NCBI RefSeq assembly: GCF_003026215.1 | Contig: NZ_PYOC01000001.1 | Coordinates: forward strand, 1 to 64,000 | Direction of reading: 5' to 3' | Length of the DNA stretch: 64,000 nt | Origin: Photobacterium indicum | Lineage (GTDB): Bacteria > Pseudomonadota > Gammaproteobacteria > Enterobacterales > Vibrionaceae | Shown here: positions 21,577-29,509 of the stretch, one piece after another | How the letters are laid out: each line of letters opens with the position of its first letter | Position numbering within the stretch: the first letter of the stretch is position 1 | Position numbers and translations under genes: made by a program | The notes under the pieces: generated by a model | What the model saw: the letters and a program-made list of their open reading frames with translations, nothing else | What the model was told of the DNA's origin: nothing | The model's database searches: none

Positions 21577-21912
21577 TCACGTGTTAGTGATATCTCGAAT
21601 CGCACGATTTGATCGATTAATCAAACTATCAACCGCCTTACGTTTGGTGTTTTTTACACTTCGTTCAGTGCGTTTTTCAACGTAAATGCCCTCTTTCGCC
21701 TCTTGTATTGAACGCTGGGTATTATCAAATTTATTCTGGCTGTTATTAATACTACTTTTAGTCTTCTGCACAGAGTGGTGTGCCTTTTGTAGACTGTTAT
21801 CAACTTGATTTAATCGCTCAACCAAATTGTCTGCATGGGCAGAAGATACAGCAAGCAAACCGAGTAAGGGGGCATATTTTATAAAAAGCGACGCGTTTGT
21901 ACGAGAAAACAT
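21577..21912 (-). CDS. Small exported coiled-coil protein, unknown function
   Basis: A 111-aa protein with a signal peptide (hydrophobic LFIKYAPLLGLLAVSSAHA, cleavage near residue 27). The mature part is polar and helical, dominated by Asn, Ser, Lys and Gln, with heptad-like spacing (LVERLNQVDNSLQKAHHSV). There is no Cys and no catalytic motif. It is probably a periplasmic structural protein. It lies 133 bp upstream of the 63-aa membrane protein gene on the same strand. Confidence 0.6.
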   Translation of the reverse strand: MFSRTNASLFIKYAPLLGLLAVSSAHADNLVERLNQVDNSLQKAHHSVQKTKSSINNSQNKFDNTQRSIQEAKEGIYVEKRTERSVKNTKRKAVDSLINRSNRAIRDITNT

Positions 21913-22238
21913 TTAAGCTCCAATTCACATATTCATTAAATCGAACAGGGCGTAAATACTAACAACGGTGCCTTTAATCCCTTAATAAAACGAAATAATA
22001 AAAATTAAAGTGCTTTTTTGCTTTTATTTTATGTTCATATTCATCATTGAATAACCCTGAAAAACAGAAGTTCCCCAATGGTCGAGATACACTGAACCAT
22101 ACTGGCGTTTTATCATGCAGTTATTGAGTTTCTTTTCAGCGGAACAAAAACAGCCCTGAAGTCTACCTCATAAGGTAGATTTACAGGGCTTTATCGTTAT
22201 TTTTAAAATTTCAAGCCTGTGACATTGTTTGAATCTAT
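21913..22238. other. 326-bp gap with a terminator
   Basis: A/T-rich and without a gene. It contains the upstream region of the 111-aa gene and the terminator hairpin at 22152-22190. Confidence 0.5.
22152..22190 (-). terminator. Terminator of the PLP enzyme/dioxygenase operon
   Basis: AGCCCTG ... CAGGGCT with an inner stem TCTACCT ... AGGTAGA. On the minus strand it is followed by GTTTTTGTT. It lies 49 bp after the stop of the PLP enzyme gene. Confidence 0.8.
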
Positions 22239-23486
22239 TTATATCTTATTTTTTATTAGAAATGGCGCTAATTCAGTAAACAGTGAATCAATTTCATCGT
22301 TCGTATTGTAATGCATTAAACCAATGCGAATAACGCCACCGTTATTCATTATACCTAACTGTTTACACAATCCTTGAGCATAAAAATGACCATTCCACAC
22401 ACACATATTCTGTTGCCCAAGATATGTCGCAACATCTGATGGCATTACATCATCAATTCGTATTGCAAAGGTTGGTGTGCGCTCACTTAGCTGGTGCGGA
22501 CTATTAATCCCATACAAACTAACGTTATTAAACTCTGCAAGCTTGCTTAAAAAATGATGACTAAGGGCTTTTTCATGCTCTTGATATTGAGAAAAACTCG
22601 TTAATAAGCGTTGACGTAACGATGCATCAGGATCGCCCCACTGTGCAAGGTAATCAACTGCAGCAACAAACCCAGCTAATGCCTCAAAGCTTTGCGTACC
22701 CGTTTCAAACCGCCCAGGACCTTCATCTGTCGCTGGTTCAACTTTATAAGGTTGTAATGTCTGTAACCATTGGGGAGCAATGTAAGCAATACCGACATGC
22801 GGACCAAAAAACTTATAGGCTGAACATACTAAATAATCACAATCAAGATCTTGTACATCCACTAGGCCGTGTGGCGCATAGTGCACCGCATCAACATAAA
22901 CTTGCGCGTCAACAGCATGTGCAGCATCAATTAATCGTTTTACATCCACTAAAGAGCCAGTGGTATTCGAGGCGTATGTCACTGCCACTAAACGGGTTTT
23001 ATCACTAAGCAAAGATTCAAAATGATCATAATCTAACGTGCAATCTTCTTCATTCACTCGCACTTGGTGAACAATCACACCTTTATCTTCAGCGGCTTGT
23101 TGCCAGCTAGACACATTTGAATAGTGATCCAATGCAGTTACAATTACTTCATCACCTGCTTGCCAATCGCGGCTAATCGCACGACTTAATTGGAAAGTAA
23201 GTGAGGTCATGTTTGCGCCAAACACAATATTGCTGGGTGACGCTGCACCTAATAATGCTTGTGCCGATATTCTTGCTTCCTGCATCAAAGATACGGTTAC
23301 TGAACTTGAGAAAAAAGAACCTCCCAAGTTAGAGTTGTAGTGTCCAAGATACCCTGTTATTGCATCTAAAACGGGCTGAGGTACTTGCGACCCACCAGGA
23401 CCATCAAAAAAATATACAGGCTTATTATTGACAGTTTGATGTAAGGCTGGAAAGGCAGAGCGAACAGCACTAGGCGTGAAGAGCAT
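22239..23486 (-). CDS. PLP-dependent class V aminotransferase-fold enzyme, VC1184-type
   Basis: A 415-aa cytoplasmic fold-type I PLP enzyme, usually named cysteine desulfurase-like (VC1184 subfamily). The Schiff-base lysine is Lys225 in CSAYKFFGPHVG; Asp199 and His202 (YVDAVHYAPHG) hold the cofactor. True SufS/CsdA desulfurases have an active-site Cys in a GHHCA motif near the C-terminal third. Here the matching stretch reads NGHFYAQ, so that Cys is absent and sulfur transfer by the usual route is doubtful. The start overlaps the dioxygenase gene by 17 bp, indicating a coupled pair and probably a shared amino-acid substrate. Confidence 0.85.
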   Translation of the reverse strand: MLFTPSAVRSAFPALHQTVNNKPVYFFDGPGGSQVPQPVLDAITGYLGHYNSNLGGSFFSSSVTVSLMQEARISAQALLGAASPSNIVFGANMTSLTFQLSRAISRDWQAGDEVIVTALDHYSNVSSWQQAAEDKGVIVHQVRVNEEDCTLDYDHFESLLSDKTRLVAVTYASNTTGSLVDVKRLIDAAHAVDAQVYVDAVHYAPHGLVDVQDLDCDYLVCSAYKFFGPHVGIAYIAPQWLQTLQPYKVEPATDEGPGRFETGTQSFEALAGFVAAVDYLAQWGDPDASLRQRLLTSFSQYQEHEKALSHHFLSKLAEFNNVSLYGINSPHQLSERTPTFAIRIDDVMPSDVATYLGQQNMCVWNGHFYAQGLCKQLGIMNNGGVIRIGLMHYNTNDEIDSLFTELAPFLIKNKI

Positions 23487-24126
23487 GAGTAGCCTCCTTT
23501 GCAGTCAGTACAAATAAATCAAGATAGCCTTGCTCATCTTGCTTTACTGCTTTAATCGGACGCGCGTTATGCCATAGTTGGTTATCCGCTAAAATGGCAA
23601 CTTCGCCCTTTTGTAACGCCATGCTTAAGAACGGGATATCTGTTTTATCTCGATAAACCATGAATTCGCCACCTTCAATGTTATGGCGATCAATACCAAT
23701 CACGGCAATATGATTGAACCCATCTTGGTGCACTCCTTCTGGTGCAACTTGTGTTTCACCATTAATTGCAGCAATACGAATTTGATGAATTTCGATCTCT
23801 TGCTCATCAGACAGTAAGTTGGCATTTTTAAAGACTTCGCACATCTCAAACATACCTGCGCTACTAAGAATACGTTCATCTAATGCTTCAAAGCTTCGGC
23901 AAACATTTCCTTGAAAGGTATTAACCTCATCAGACTGCATAAAACTACGTGATGGCATAGCTTGCAGTGCGCCATTACTTACTCTTACAATTGAATAACG
24001 ACGTAATCGATATTCACCATCAGCATGGTCCGTTTTAGGTAATTGGTCGAATGATGGAGAAAGTTCTTTTACAGCCTGTCCACTTAATTGAGTCAGTTGT
24101 AGAGTACGATCTAGCGTAGAATTCAT
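23470..24126 (-). CDS. 2OG-Fe dioxygenase family protein (amino-acid hydroxylase-like)
   Basis: A 218-aa protein of the 2OG-Fe_Oxy_2 type (PF10014). Characterised members hydroxylate free amino acids such as isoleucine using 2-oxoglutarate, O2 and Fe(II). The iron triad is visible as His133 and Asp135 (VHQDGFN) and His186 (LWHNARP), with Arg189 placed to bind 2-oxoglutarate. There is no signal peptide. It is first in a two-gene operon with the PLP enzyme, whose start lies inside its 3' end. The substrate cannot be read from sequence. Confidence 0.82.
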   Translation of the reverse strand: MNSTLDRTLQLTQLSGQAVKELSPSFDQLPKTDHADGEYRLRRYSIVRVSNGALQAMPSRSFMQSDEVNTFQGNVCRSFEALDERILSSAGMFEMCEVFKNANLLSDEQEIEIHQIRIAAINGETQVAPEGVHQDGFNHIAVIGIDRHNIEGGEFMVYRDKTDIPFLSMALQKGEVAILADNQLWHNARPIKAVKQDEQGYLDLFVLTAKEATHALHA

Positions 24127-24632
24127 ATCATCTTGTCCTAATGCTTGCTTAAATCCCTAGCAAAAACCAACATTCTGTTTAACGCTTAAGAATGTTATTC
24201 GGCGCTGCCACTCCGTAACAATTCGATTACAATTAGAATTAAACAAAAAACTGCAAAAGCCAAGTAAAGACAATTTAAATTTTGATTAAAACAAATAATA
24301 CGAAATTATAAACCACCATTTCACACTAAGTCAGATTAACACTTCAAATTAAGCATCTACACTAGCGTAAAACTAGATGGGTTCACCAATAAAACCGTAA
24401 ACCACTAATAATTAACAACTAAAAATCATCACATAGAGAATGTAATGATGTATTCAGCAGCTAAAAAGCAGTGCAATATTCTGTTTGTGAGCAAGCGCCC
24501 ATTTATAGCCTTTGTAGAACATACGATGGAAAATGATGAGATTGAAGGTGGAATAAATAAGAAGGAAGGGGAAAAAAATAGGCATCAAACGTACATGTCT
24601 AATGCCTACTTTATACATCTCTGAATATCATA
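24127..24632. other. 506-bp gap, no gene seen
   Basis: A/T-rich. It should contain the promoter of the dioxygenase operon (minus strand), and it ends with the terminator of the His-rich protein gene (24579-24608). I see no ORF or RNA gene in it. Confidence 0.5.
24579..24608 (-). terminator. Terminator of the His-rich protein gene
   Basis: On the minus strand TAGGCAT and ATGCCTA form a 7-bp stem around a 16-nt loop, followed by a run of seven T. Confidence 0.72.
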
Positions 24633-24977
24633 TTAACGACGTGGACTGTCTACATAATCATATCGGTCACCCGATTTCTTATAAAAAACGTTATCAACAA
24701 TAGCGTAAGAGACACCAGCAATCACTGCAAAAGTTGCAATCTCAGGTAAACGAGAACGGTGATAATAGCGATTACGTGGCGGCTGAACGACCACAACAGT
24801 ATTGTGATGATGATGATGTTTCTTCTTCTTATATTTCGGCTTTACGACTACAACAGTATTATGATGGTGGTGTTTTTTATGTCCTTTTCCGTGTCCTTTG
24901 CCATGCCCCTTATCTGCCCAAGCGTACGAAGGAACCGCGAATGACATCATCAAGAAAAAAGTAATTAGTAATTTCAT
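24633..24977 (-). CDS. Secreted His/Lys-rich repeat protein
   Basis: Start chosen at MKLLITFFLMMSFAVPSYAW, a clear signal peptide; the longer frame adds 11 unlikely residues. The mature protein (about 95 aa) opens with Gly-His-Lys repeats (KGHGKGHGKGHKK). It then has two copies of a His4-5 run followed by NTVVVV and a basic stretch. A hydrophobic segment (IATFAVIAGVSYAIVDNVF) follows, then a charged tail. The His clusters suggest divalent metal (Ni, Zn, Cu) binding in the envelope, but no known metallochaperone family is recognised. It has its own terminator. Confidence 0.7.
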   Translation of the reverse strand: MKLLITFFLMMSFAVPSYAWADKGHGKGHGKGHKKHHHHNTVVVVKPKYKKKKHHHHHNTVVVVQPPRNRYYHRSRLPEIATFAVIAGVSYAIVDNVFYKKSGDRYDYVDSPRR

Positions 24978-25241
24978 ACAATGCTCATAAATAATTTTTA
25001 TTATGAACATGGTACATTTACACCTTCAACGAGTGTCATGCCAAAGTCAGTGCCGTGTTATGAGATCGACAGAACTGGACAAAAATATAGCAAAAAAGTT
25101 CCATTTCTTACTAATTAATCATAAAAAACGGCTAGTTATAAACACTATAAAAAGCTCTGACTCAGACAAGATTAAGAGCAATTAAATGTAACAAGGAGTT
25201 TCAATTAAACGACTCATCAATGAAGTCTCTGCACTCAACTT

Positions 25242-26012
25242 CTATATCATCAATTGACCATAGCGGTTAAAAGCATAACGGCTCACAAGTGCTAAACAGG
25301 TTGTTACCGATAATACACCAGCAATGAAAATCGCCACCATAATGACAAGCTGATATTTCACTGCAAGCAGTGGTTCTGTACCGCCAAGAATTTGCCCTGT
25401 CATCATGCCAGGCAAACTCACAATTCCCAATGTTGTCATCGATGCAAGTTGCGGCGCAAGCGCTGCTTTTACAGCCGTACGAATAAAAGGTTGAACCGGA
25501 TTAGGAGATCCTAAAGTGAGATAAAATTGATACTCATTTTGTTTATCTCGTAAGCTACTATGCCAGCGTTCCAAGGCTAATACGTTGGCAGTTAAGCAAT
25601 TACCTAATAACATTCCAGCCACTGGAATCATATACTGCGCTTGCCACCAAGGCTCAGCTTGTATCACTCCCGCTAACATAGCCGGTAAGACAACCAATAA
25701 TGCGACACCCAGCCCTAGCAATACTGCAGGAAATATTTTTCGTAGATTAACTTCTGCTCTTCGACAAATACTATAACTGGCAACAAGCGCCATGACAGAT
25801 AGCCAAATAATATTCAACGTTGGGTTTTGCCAAGTAAATAACGTTTGTAAATACATACCAACAATCGTGAGCTGTAACGTCATTCTTAATACAGCTTCAA
25901 CAACAGTACGTGTTAAACCTAGCTGCCAACGATGAAATAAAAATAAAGGCAATAAAAGCAACAGGTAGAATGCCGCTAAGGCAACATTCTGAATATTGGC
26001 TACACTATCCAT
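25242..26012 (-). CDS. fetB: ABC transporter permease FetB (UPF0014)
   Basis: Start chosen at MDSVANIQNVALAAFYLLLL (256 aa), 8 bp inside the end of fetA; the longest frame has 27 extra residues from the fetA overlap. About seven membrane helices, with the conserved UPF0014 pattern RMTLQLTIVGMYL, GMLLGNCLTA and SLPGMMTGQILGG. In E. coli FetAB exports iron and protects against peroxide stress. It is coupled to fetA, the ATPase. No clear Fur site was seen upstream of the pair. Confidence 0.88.
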   Translation of the reverse strand: MDSVANIQNVALAAFYLLLLLPLFLFHRWQLGLTRTVVEAVLRMTLQLTIVGMYLQTLFTWQNPTLNIIWLSVMALVASYSICRRAEVNLRKIFPAVLLGLGVALLVVLPAMLAGVIQAEPWWQAQYMIPVAGMLLGNCLTANVLALERWHSSLRDKQNEYQFYLTLGSPNPVQPFIRTAVKAALAPQLASMTTLGIVSLPGMMTGQILGGTEPLLAVKYQLVIMVAIFIAGVLSVTTCLALVSRYAFNRYGQLMI

Positions 26013-26694
26013 TTTTTGATTCCATATGATGCAGATGATCACTCGATGCCAACCATACTGGATCGTGTGATACAGATATTCTAGTAGGGGCAAGCGTGGT
26101 TAGTAGTTCAATGATAATGTCACGACTTGTGCCATCTAATGCTGATGTTGGCTCATCTAATAACCATAATGGTCGCTGCATTAATACAGCACGGGCAATC
26201 GCAATACGTTGCTTTTCACCACCTGAAAGCAGATTAACATCAGTGTCTAATGATTGTTTCAGCCCTACTTGTCGCAAAGCATGAATACAGGCTTGTTCAC
26301 TTGGTTCAGTTGCAGCGTCTTGATTCAACAGTGGTGTTTCAGAAAAAGGAGAAGGCACGTTTCTTATTGCATTTAGTGTCCAAGGTAACCGCAGTACTTG
26401 GCTAATGGTTTCAGCTCCCATAACAGGTTGCTGTGGTAAATAGCAAAATTGTTGTCGCCACCAAGTGAGTCCATCAACTAAGACTGGTTGCCCTTGCCAT
26501 GAAAAGCTTCCACTATTAGGTTCTTTCAACCCAGCTAAGACCATTAATAAGCTCGTTTTTCCACATCCTGATGATCCAGATATGGCAAGGTGTTCGCCAG
26601 ACTTTACGGTTTGTGTCAGTAACATACCGTTTTTAGTTTCAAGCCCAGAACCTAACTGATTAATTAATAGCAAGATATCTGAATTGTTTGTCAT
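26005..26694 (-). CDS. fetA: ABC transporter ATP-binding protein FetA
   Basis: A 229-aa ATPase that powers FetB. Walker A is GSSGCGKT (40-47), the signature LSGGEKQR (156-163), and Walker B LWLLDEPTSALD (176-187). The H-loop His lies in ISVSHDP. The pairing with a UPF0014 permease identifies it as the FetAB iron exporter rather than an importer, since no binding-protein gene is nearby. Overlapping genes indicate a two-gene operon read on the minus strand. Confidence 0.87.
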   Translation of the reverse strand: MTNNSDILLLINQLGSGLETKNGMLLTQTVKSGEHLAISGSSGCGKTSLLMVLAGLKEPNSGSFSWQGQPVLVDGLTWWRQQFCYLPQQPVMGAETISQVLRLPWTLNAIRNVPSPFSETPLLNQDAATEPSEQACIHALRQVGLKQSLDTDVNLLSGGEKQRIAIARAVLMQRPLWLLDEPTSALDGTSRDIIIELLTTLAPTRISVSHDPVWLASSDHLHHMESKNG

Positions 26695-26885
26695 ATCCCC
26701 TCCGCAATACGATTACACCCAGCAGTCTCAAGGTTCAGAATTAAGGGTGATCTCAGCGCGTTTTGTTGGGTACAGTGTACGAAATAGAAGGCTATGACTC
26801 AAATTGATAGAAATCATTACAAACATGAAGGAAAGTGATGGGTGATGTTGTATAAAAGAAAAACTCAAATTTTAGATAAAAAAAA

Positions 26886-26902
26886 TGCCGGCTAAGCCGA
26901 CA
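26886..26902 (-). terminator. Terminator of cold-shock gene copy 1
   Basis: On the minus strand TGTCGGC-TTA-GCCGGCA forms a 7-bp stem (one U-G pair) followed by a T run. The matching hairpin of copy 2 (27530-27546) differs by a paired base change. Confidence 0.8.
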
Positions 26903-26928
26903 TTTTATACTGTTACATAGACTCTAAA

Positions 26929-27138
26929 TTAAAGAGCAACTACGTTAGCAGCTTGAGGACCTTTCTGGCCTTGTTCAACGTCAAAAGAAACTTTTTGACC
27001 TTCAGCAAGAGTTTTGAAGCCTTCAGAAGCGATAGCACGGAAGTGAACGAATACGTCAGCGCCGCCGTTATCTTGAGTAATGAAACCGAAACCTTTCTCT
27101 TCGTTGAACCACTTAACGATACCAGTTGTGTTAGACAT
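26929..27138 (-). CDS. CspA-family cold-shock protein, copy 1
   Basis: A 69-aa single cold-shock domain, starting [23 protein letters not shown]1 is KGFGFI and RNP2 is VFVHF. It binds single-stranded RNA and DNA and acts as an RNA chaperone. The protein is identical in all residues to copy 2 at 27574-27783. The coding sequence, about 180 nt of leader and the terminator are all duplicated in tandem in the same orientation. The longer frame to 27174 reaches into the leader and is not the start. Cold or growth-phase control through the long leader is likely but not shown. Confidence 0.94.
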   Translation of the reverse strand: MSNTTGIVKWFNEEKGFGFITQDNGGADVFVHFRAIASEGFKTLAEGQKVSFDVEQGQKGPQAANVVAL

Positions 27139-27321
27139 AATAGTCTCCAAAATTTTCAATAAAATAATTCGCAAAAATGCGTTTGTAGCCGAAAAAAGAA
27201 TTATTTATGTGAACGAAACTTATGAGTGGAAATCTTCATGACAACTTACTGGGTAAATCGGTACAGCGAAGCTTTTCTAAAACATAATGTTGCATATAAA
27301 TAAGGTCTGAATTACAGGCCG
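27139..27321 (-). promoter_or_regulatory. Long 5' leader of cold-shock gene copy 1
   Basis: About 180 nt closely similar to the leader of copy 2 (27784-27962). The block around CATATAAATAAGGTCTGAATTACAG (given here as 27291-27317) is nearly identical in both copies, so it probably holds the promoter and transcript start. Long structured leaders are usual for cspA-type mRNAs. Confidence 0.55.
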
Positions 27322-27529
27322 AGACACATACTATCACAGAATATACAGTTGGGTAGCTTTATTTACCGAACATCCCACAAATGTGATTAAGTGCATATTA
27401 GATTTTTTATCTAACTATTTTTTGGTCTATAAATCAATGAATTGAACGTATTTAGCAGCCATGGATAATTGGTGAAGAAACATACAGAAAGGGTTTGAAA
27501 GTGGGTATACAAATAGCAGATAAAAAAAA

Positions 27530-27546
27530 TGCCAGCTAAGCTGACA
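27530..27546 (-). terminator. Terminator of cold-shock gene copy 2
   Basis: On the minus strand TGTCAGC-TTA-GCTGGCA plus a T run. Compared with copy 1, one C-G pair of the stem has become a U-A type pair on both sides, so pairing is kept. Confidence 0.8.
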
Positions 27547-27573
27547 TTTTTATACTGTTACATAGACTCTAAA

Positions 27574-27783
27574 TTAAAGAGCAACTACGTTAGCAGCTTG
27601 AGGACCTTTCTGGCCTTGTTCAACGTCAAAAGAAACTTTTTGACCTTCAGCAAGAGTTTTGAAGCCTTCAGAAGCGATAGCACGGAAGTGAACGAATACG
27701 TCAGCGCCGCCGTTATCTTGAGTAATGAAACCGAAACCTTTCTCTTCGTTGAACCACTTAACGATACCAGTTGTGTTAGACAT
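27574..27783 (-). CDS. CspA-family cold-shock protein, copy 2
   Basis: 69 aa, the same protein sequence as copy 1 ([20 protein letters not shown] ... AANVVAL), with RNP1 KGFGFI and RNP2 VFVHF. It sits upstream of copy 1 on the same strand, 435 bp from it, with its own leader and terminator, so it is an independent unit. The near-identical nucleotide sequence of the coding regions against more diverged flanks points to gene conversion or a recent duplication under purifying selection. Confidence 0.94.
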   Translation of the reverse strand: MSNTTGIVKWFNEEKGFGFITQDNGGADVFVHFRAIASEGFKTLAEGQKVSFDVEQGQKGPQAANVVAL

Positions 27784-28508
27784 GATAGTCTCCTAAATTT
27801 TCGAAATAATTCGCAATAATGCGGTTTTAGCCAGAATAGAATTATTTATGTGATGATAACTTATGAGTGAAATCTTCAAAAACAACATACTTGAAAAGCA
27901 GTGCAGCAAAGGTTTTCTAAAACATAATATTGCATATAAATAGGTCTGAATTACAGCCGGAAAGAATAATAGCATCCTAAAAGGATTTGGGTAGTCTTTT
28001 TTGTTTTTTATGTGGCAAAAAATCAAAAAAAGCACACATATTCTGATGCGCGCCCAAAGAAACGCATATATAACAAGCACTTAAAAAAGCACTATAAAGA
28101 ACCTGAAAACATAAGGGACTTACTGTTCGTCTCTTTATTAAGCATTTTCACCTCTATTTATCTGATTAATAAAAGTGAAATAACGTAATAATCCCGTTCT
28201 GCACCATATAATCCACCTAGCACAGCAGAATCTGATGTCCATTAGCATTCTTTAATGCCTAAAACCACCACCGAAACGTCCACGCATCATTACTTGTGCG
28301 CTTCCCATACGAGACTTAAATTGAGAACAATAATTAGCATTTCATTGCCGCTGTGAGAGGCAAGCTAATAGAACAATTATTAATTTTGCTTATCGCTTCA
28401 TTGTCATTATCCCTTTCGTTTATCTAGCTGCTTAAAATGCGACCTTCATCACCTTTATAGTCTCAGGATCGTTTCTAAACACACGAAACACGTTATACAT
28501 AATGAGAT
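27784..28508. other. Cold-shock leader plus gene-free stretch
   Basis: 27784-27962 is the leader of cold-shock copy 2. The remaining 540 bp has no supported gene. A short minus-strand frame ending MMRGRFGGGFRH (28252-28308) may be a remnant of a Gly/Arg-rich protein, but it has no start signals. Confidence 0.45.
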
Positions 28509-29429
28509 CTACATTGCATTCACTTCCCGCAACGTTATCTCTTGTTCGAAGCGCATGATAGTAAAATCAATGAACGCTCGTAGCCGCTTGGGGATCAATT
28601 TTCTCTCGGGATAAACAAAACTAACCGGTATCTGAGCTGAATATACATCAGGTAAAACGTGTACGAGTTGCCCAGAGTCTATGTGTTCTTTACAAATAAA
28701 CTCCGGCATGAAAGTGATACCAAAACCATCTAAGCAAGCTTCCAATGATGCATTAATCGTGTTCACTTTAAAACGGTAAGGCAAGCCTGCTAATACGTTT
28801 TTATCTGCTGTTCGTATTGAGCTGCTATTTTTAATTTGCTGATGCGGCGCTTTTAGATCTTCGAGTAATTGCGGTGTTCCGTATTCTGCTAAGTATTCGG
28901 GGCTAGCCACAAGAATACGTGTCGAATAGTGGAATGTTCGTGCAATTAACGACGACTCATCCAGCTCTCCTATTTGTACTTTTAAATCAACACCTTCAGA
29001 AATAAGATCAACTTTTCGATTTGAAAGTTCTAGATGAATTGTTACATGGGGATGCAATTTCATGAACTCCTTCATGCACCGTCCTAATAACCCATTCCCT
29101 ACTTCTACTGGCATAACGATGTTCAATGGTCCACGAACCAGATCATGGCTTGCCATAACTTCCAATTCAGCTTGCTCAATAAGATCTATGATATGGACAC
29201 AAGATTGATAAAACGCTTCGCCTTCTTTCGTTAATACTAGGGTTCGTGTTGATCGCGTTAGTAAGCGTGTACCTAAGTGCTTTTCTAACTCCGCGACTTT
29301 TCGACTAATCGTTGATTTCGTTATTTCTAGTTCTGCCGCAGCTTTTGTGAAGCTATGGCATACCACAACTCGCGCAAACATCTCGAGCGTATTCAGATCG
29401 AAACCAATCTTATTGTTTTTTGTCTGCAA
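28509..29429 (-). CDS. LysR-family transcriptional regulator
   Basis: 306 aa with the N-terminal winged helix-turn-helix of LysR proteins (about residues 14-72: TKAAAELEITKSTISRKVAE, then LEKHLGTRLLTRSTR). A substrate-binding domain (about 95-300) follows. It is transcribed away from the tripartite efflux genes that begin 80 bp on the other side. This is the normal layout for a LysR protein controlling its divergent neighbour and itself. The shared 29430-29509 gap should carry its operator. The inducer is unknown. Confidence 0.92.
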   Translation of the reverse strand: MQTKNNKIGFDLNTLEMFARVVVCHSFTKAAAELEITKSTISRKVAELEKHLGTRLLTRSTRTLVLTKEGEAFYQSCVHIIDLIEQAELEVMASHDLVRGPLNIVMPVEVGNGLLGRCMKEFMKLHPHVTIHLELSNRKVDLISEGVDLKVQIGELDESSLIARTFHYSTRILVASPEYLAEYGTPQLLEDLKAPHQQIKNSSSIRTADKNVLAGLPYRFKVNTINASLEACLDGFGITFMPEFICKEHIDSGQLVHVLPDVYSAQIPVSFVYPERKLIPKRLRAFIDFTIMRFEQEITLREVNAM

Positions 29430-29509
29430 CAGTCTTTCCCTTTATGGCGTATATATCAACAATCAGATCATATTTATACTCTACCCTATAAAACAGATTA
29501 GGACAGACG

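Noticed and set aside
24734..24964. Plus-strand frames opposite the His-rich gene
   Set aside because: Shadows of the repetitive His codons; the minus-strand signal peptide and terminator identify the real gene.
26886..27962. Repeated blocks that could be taken for a CRISPR or satellite
   Set aside because: They are two complete cold-shock transcription units, not short spaced repeats.
27793..28080. 95-codon minus-strand frame upstream of cold-shock copy 2
   Set aside because: Runs through the conserved leader of the cold-shock gene and has no coding-like composition.
28252..28335. Short minus-strand Gly/Arg-rich frame ending MMRGRFGGGFRH
   Set aside because: Only about 27 codons after a stop, no ribosome-binding site; at most a remnant.
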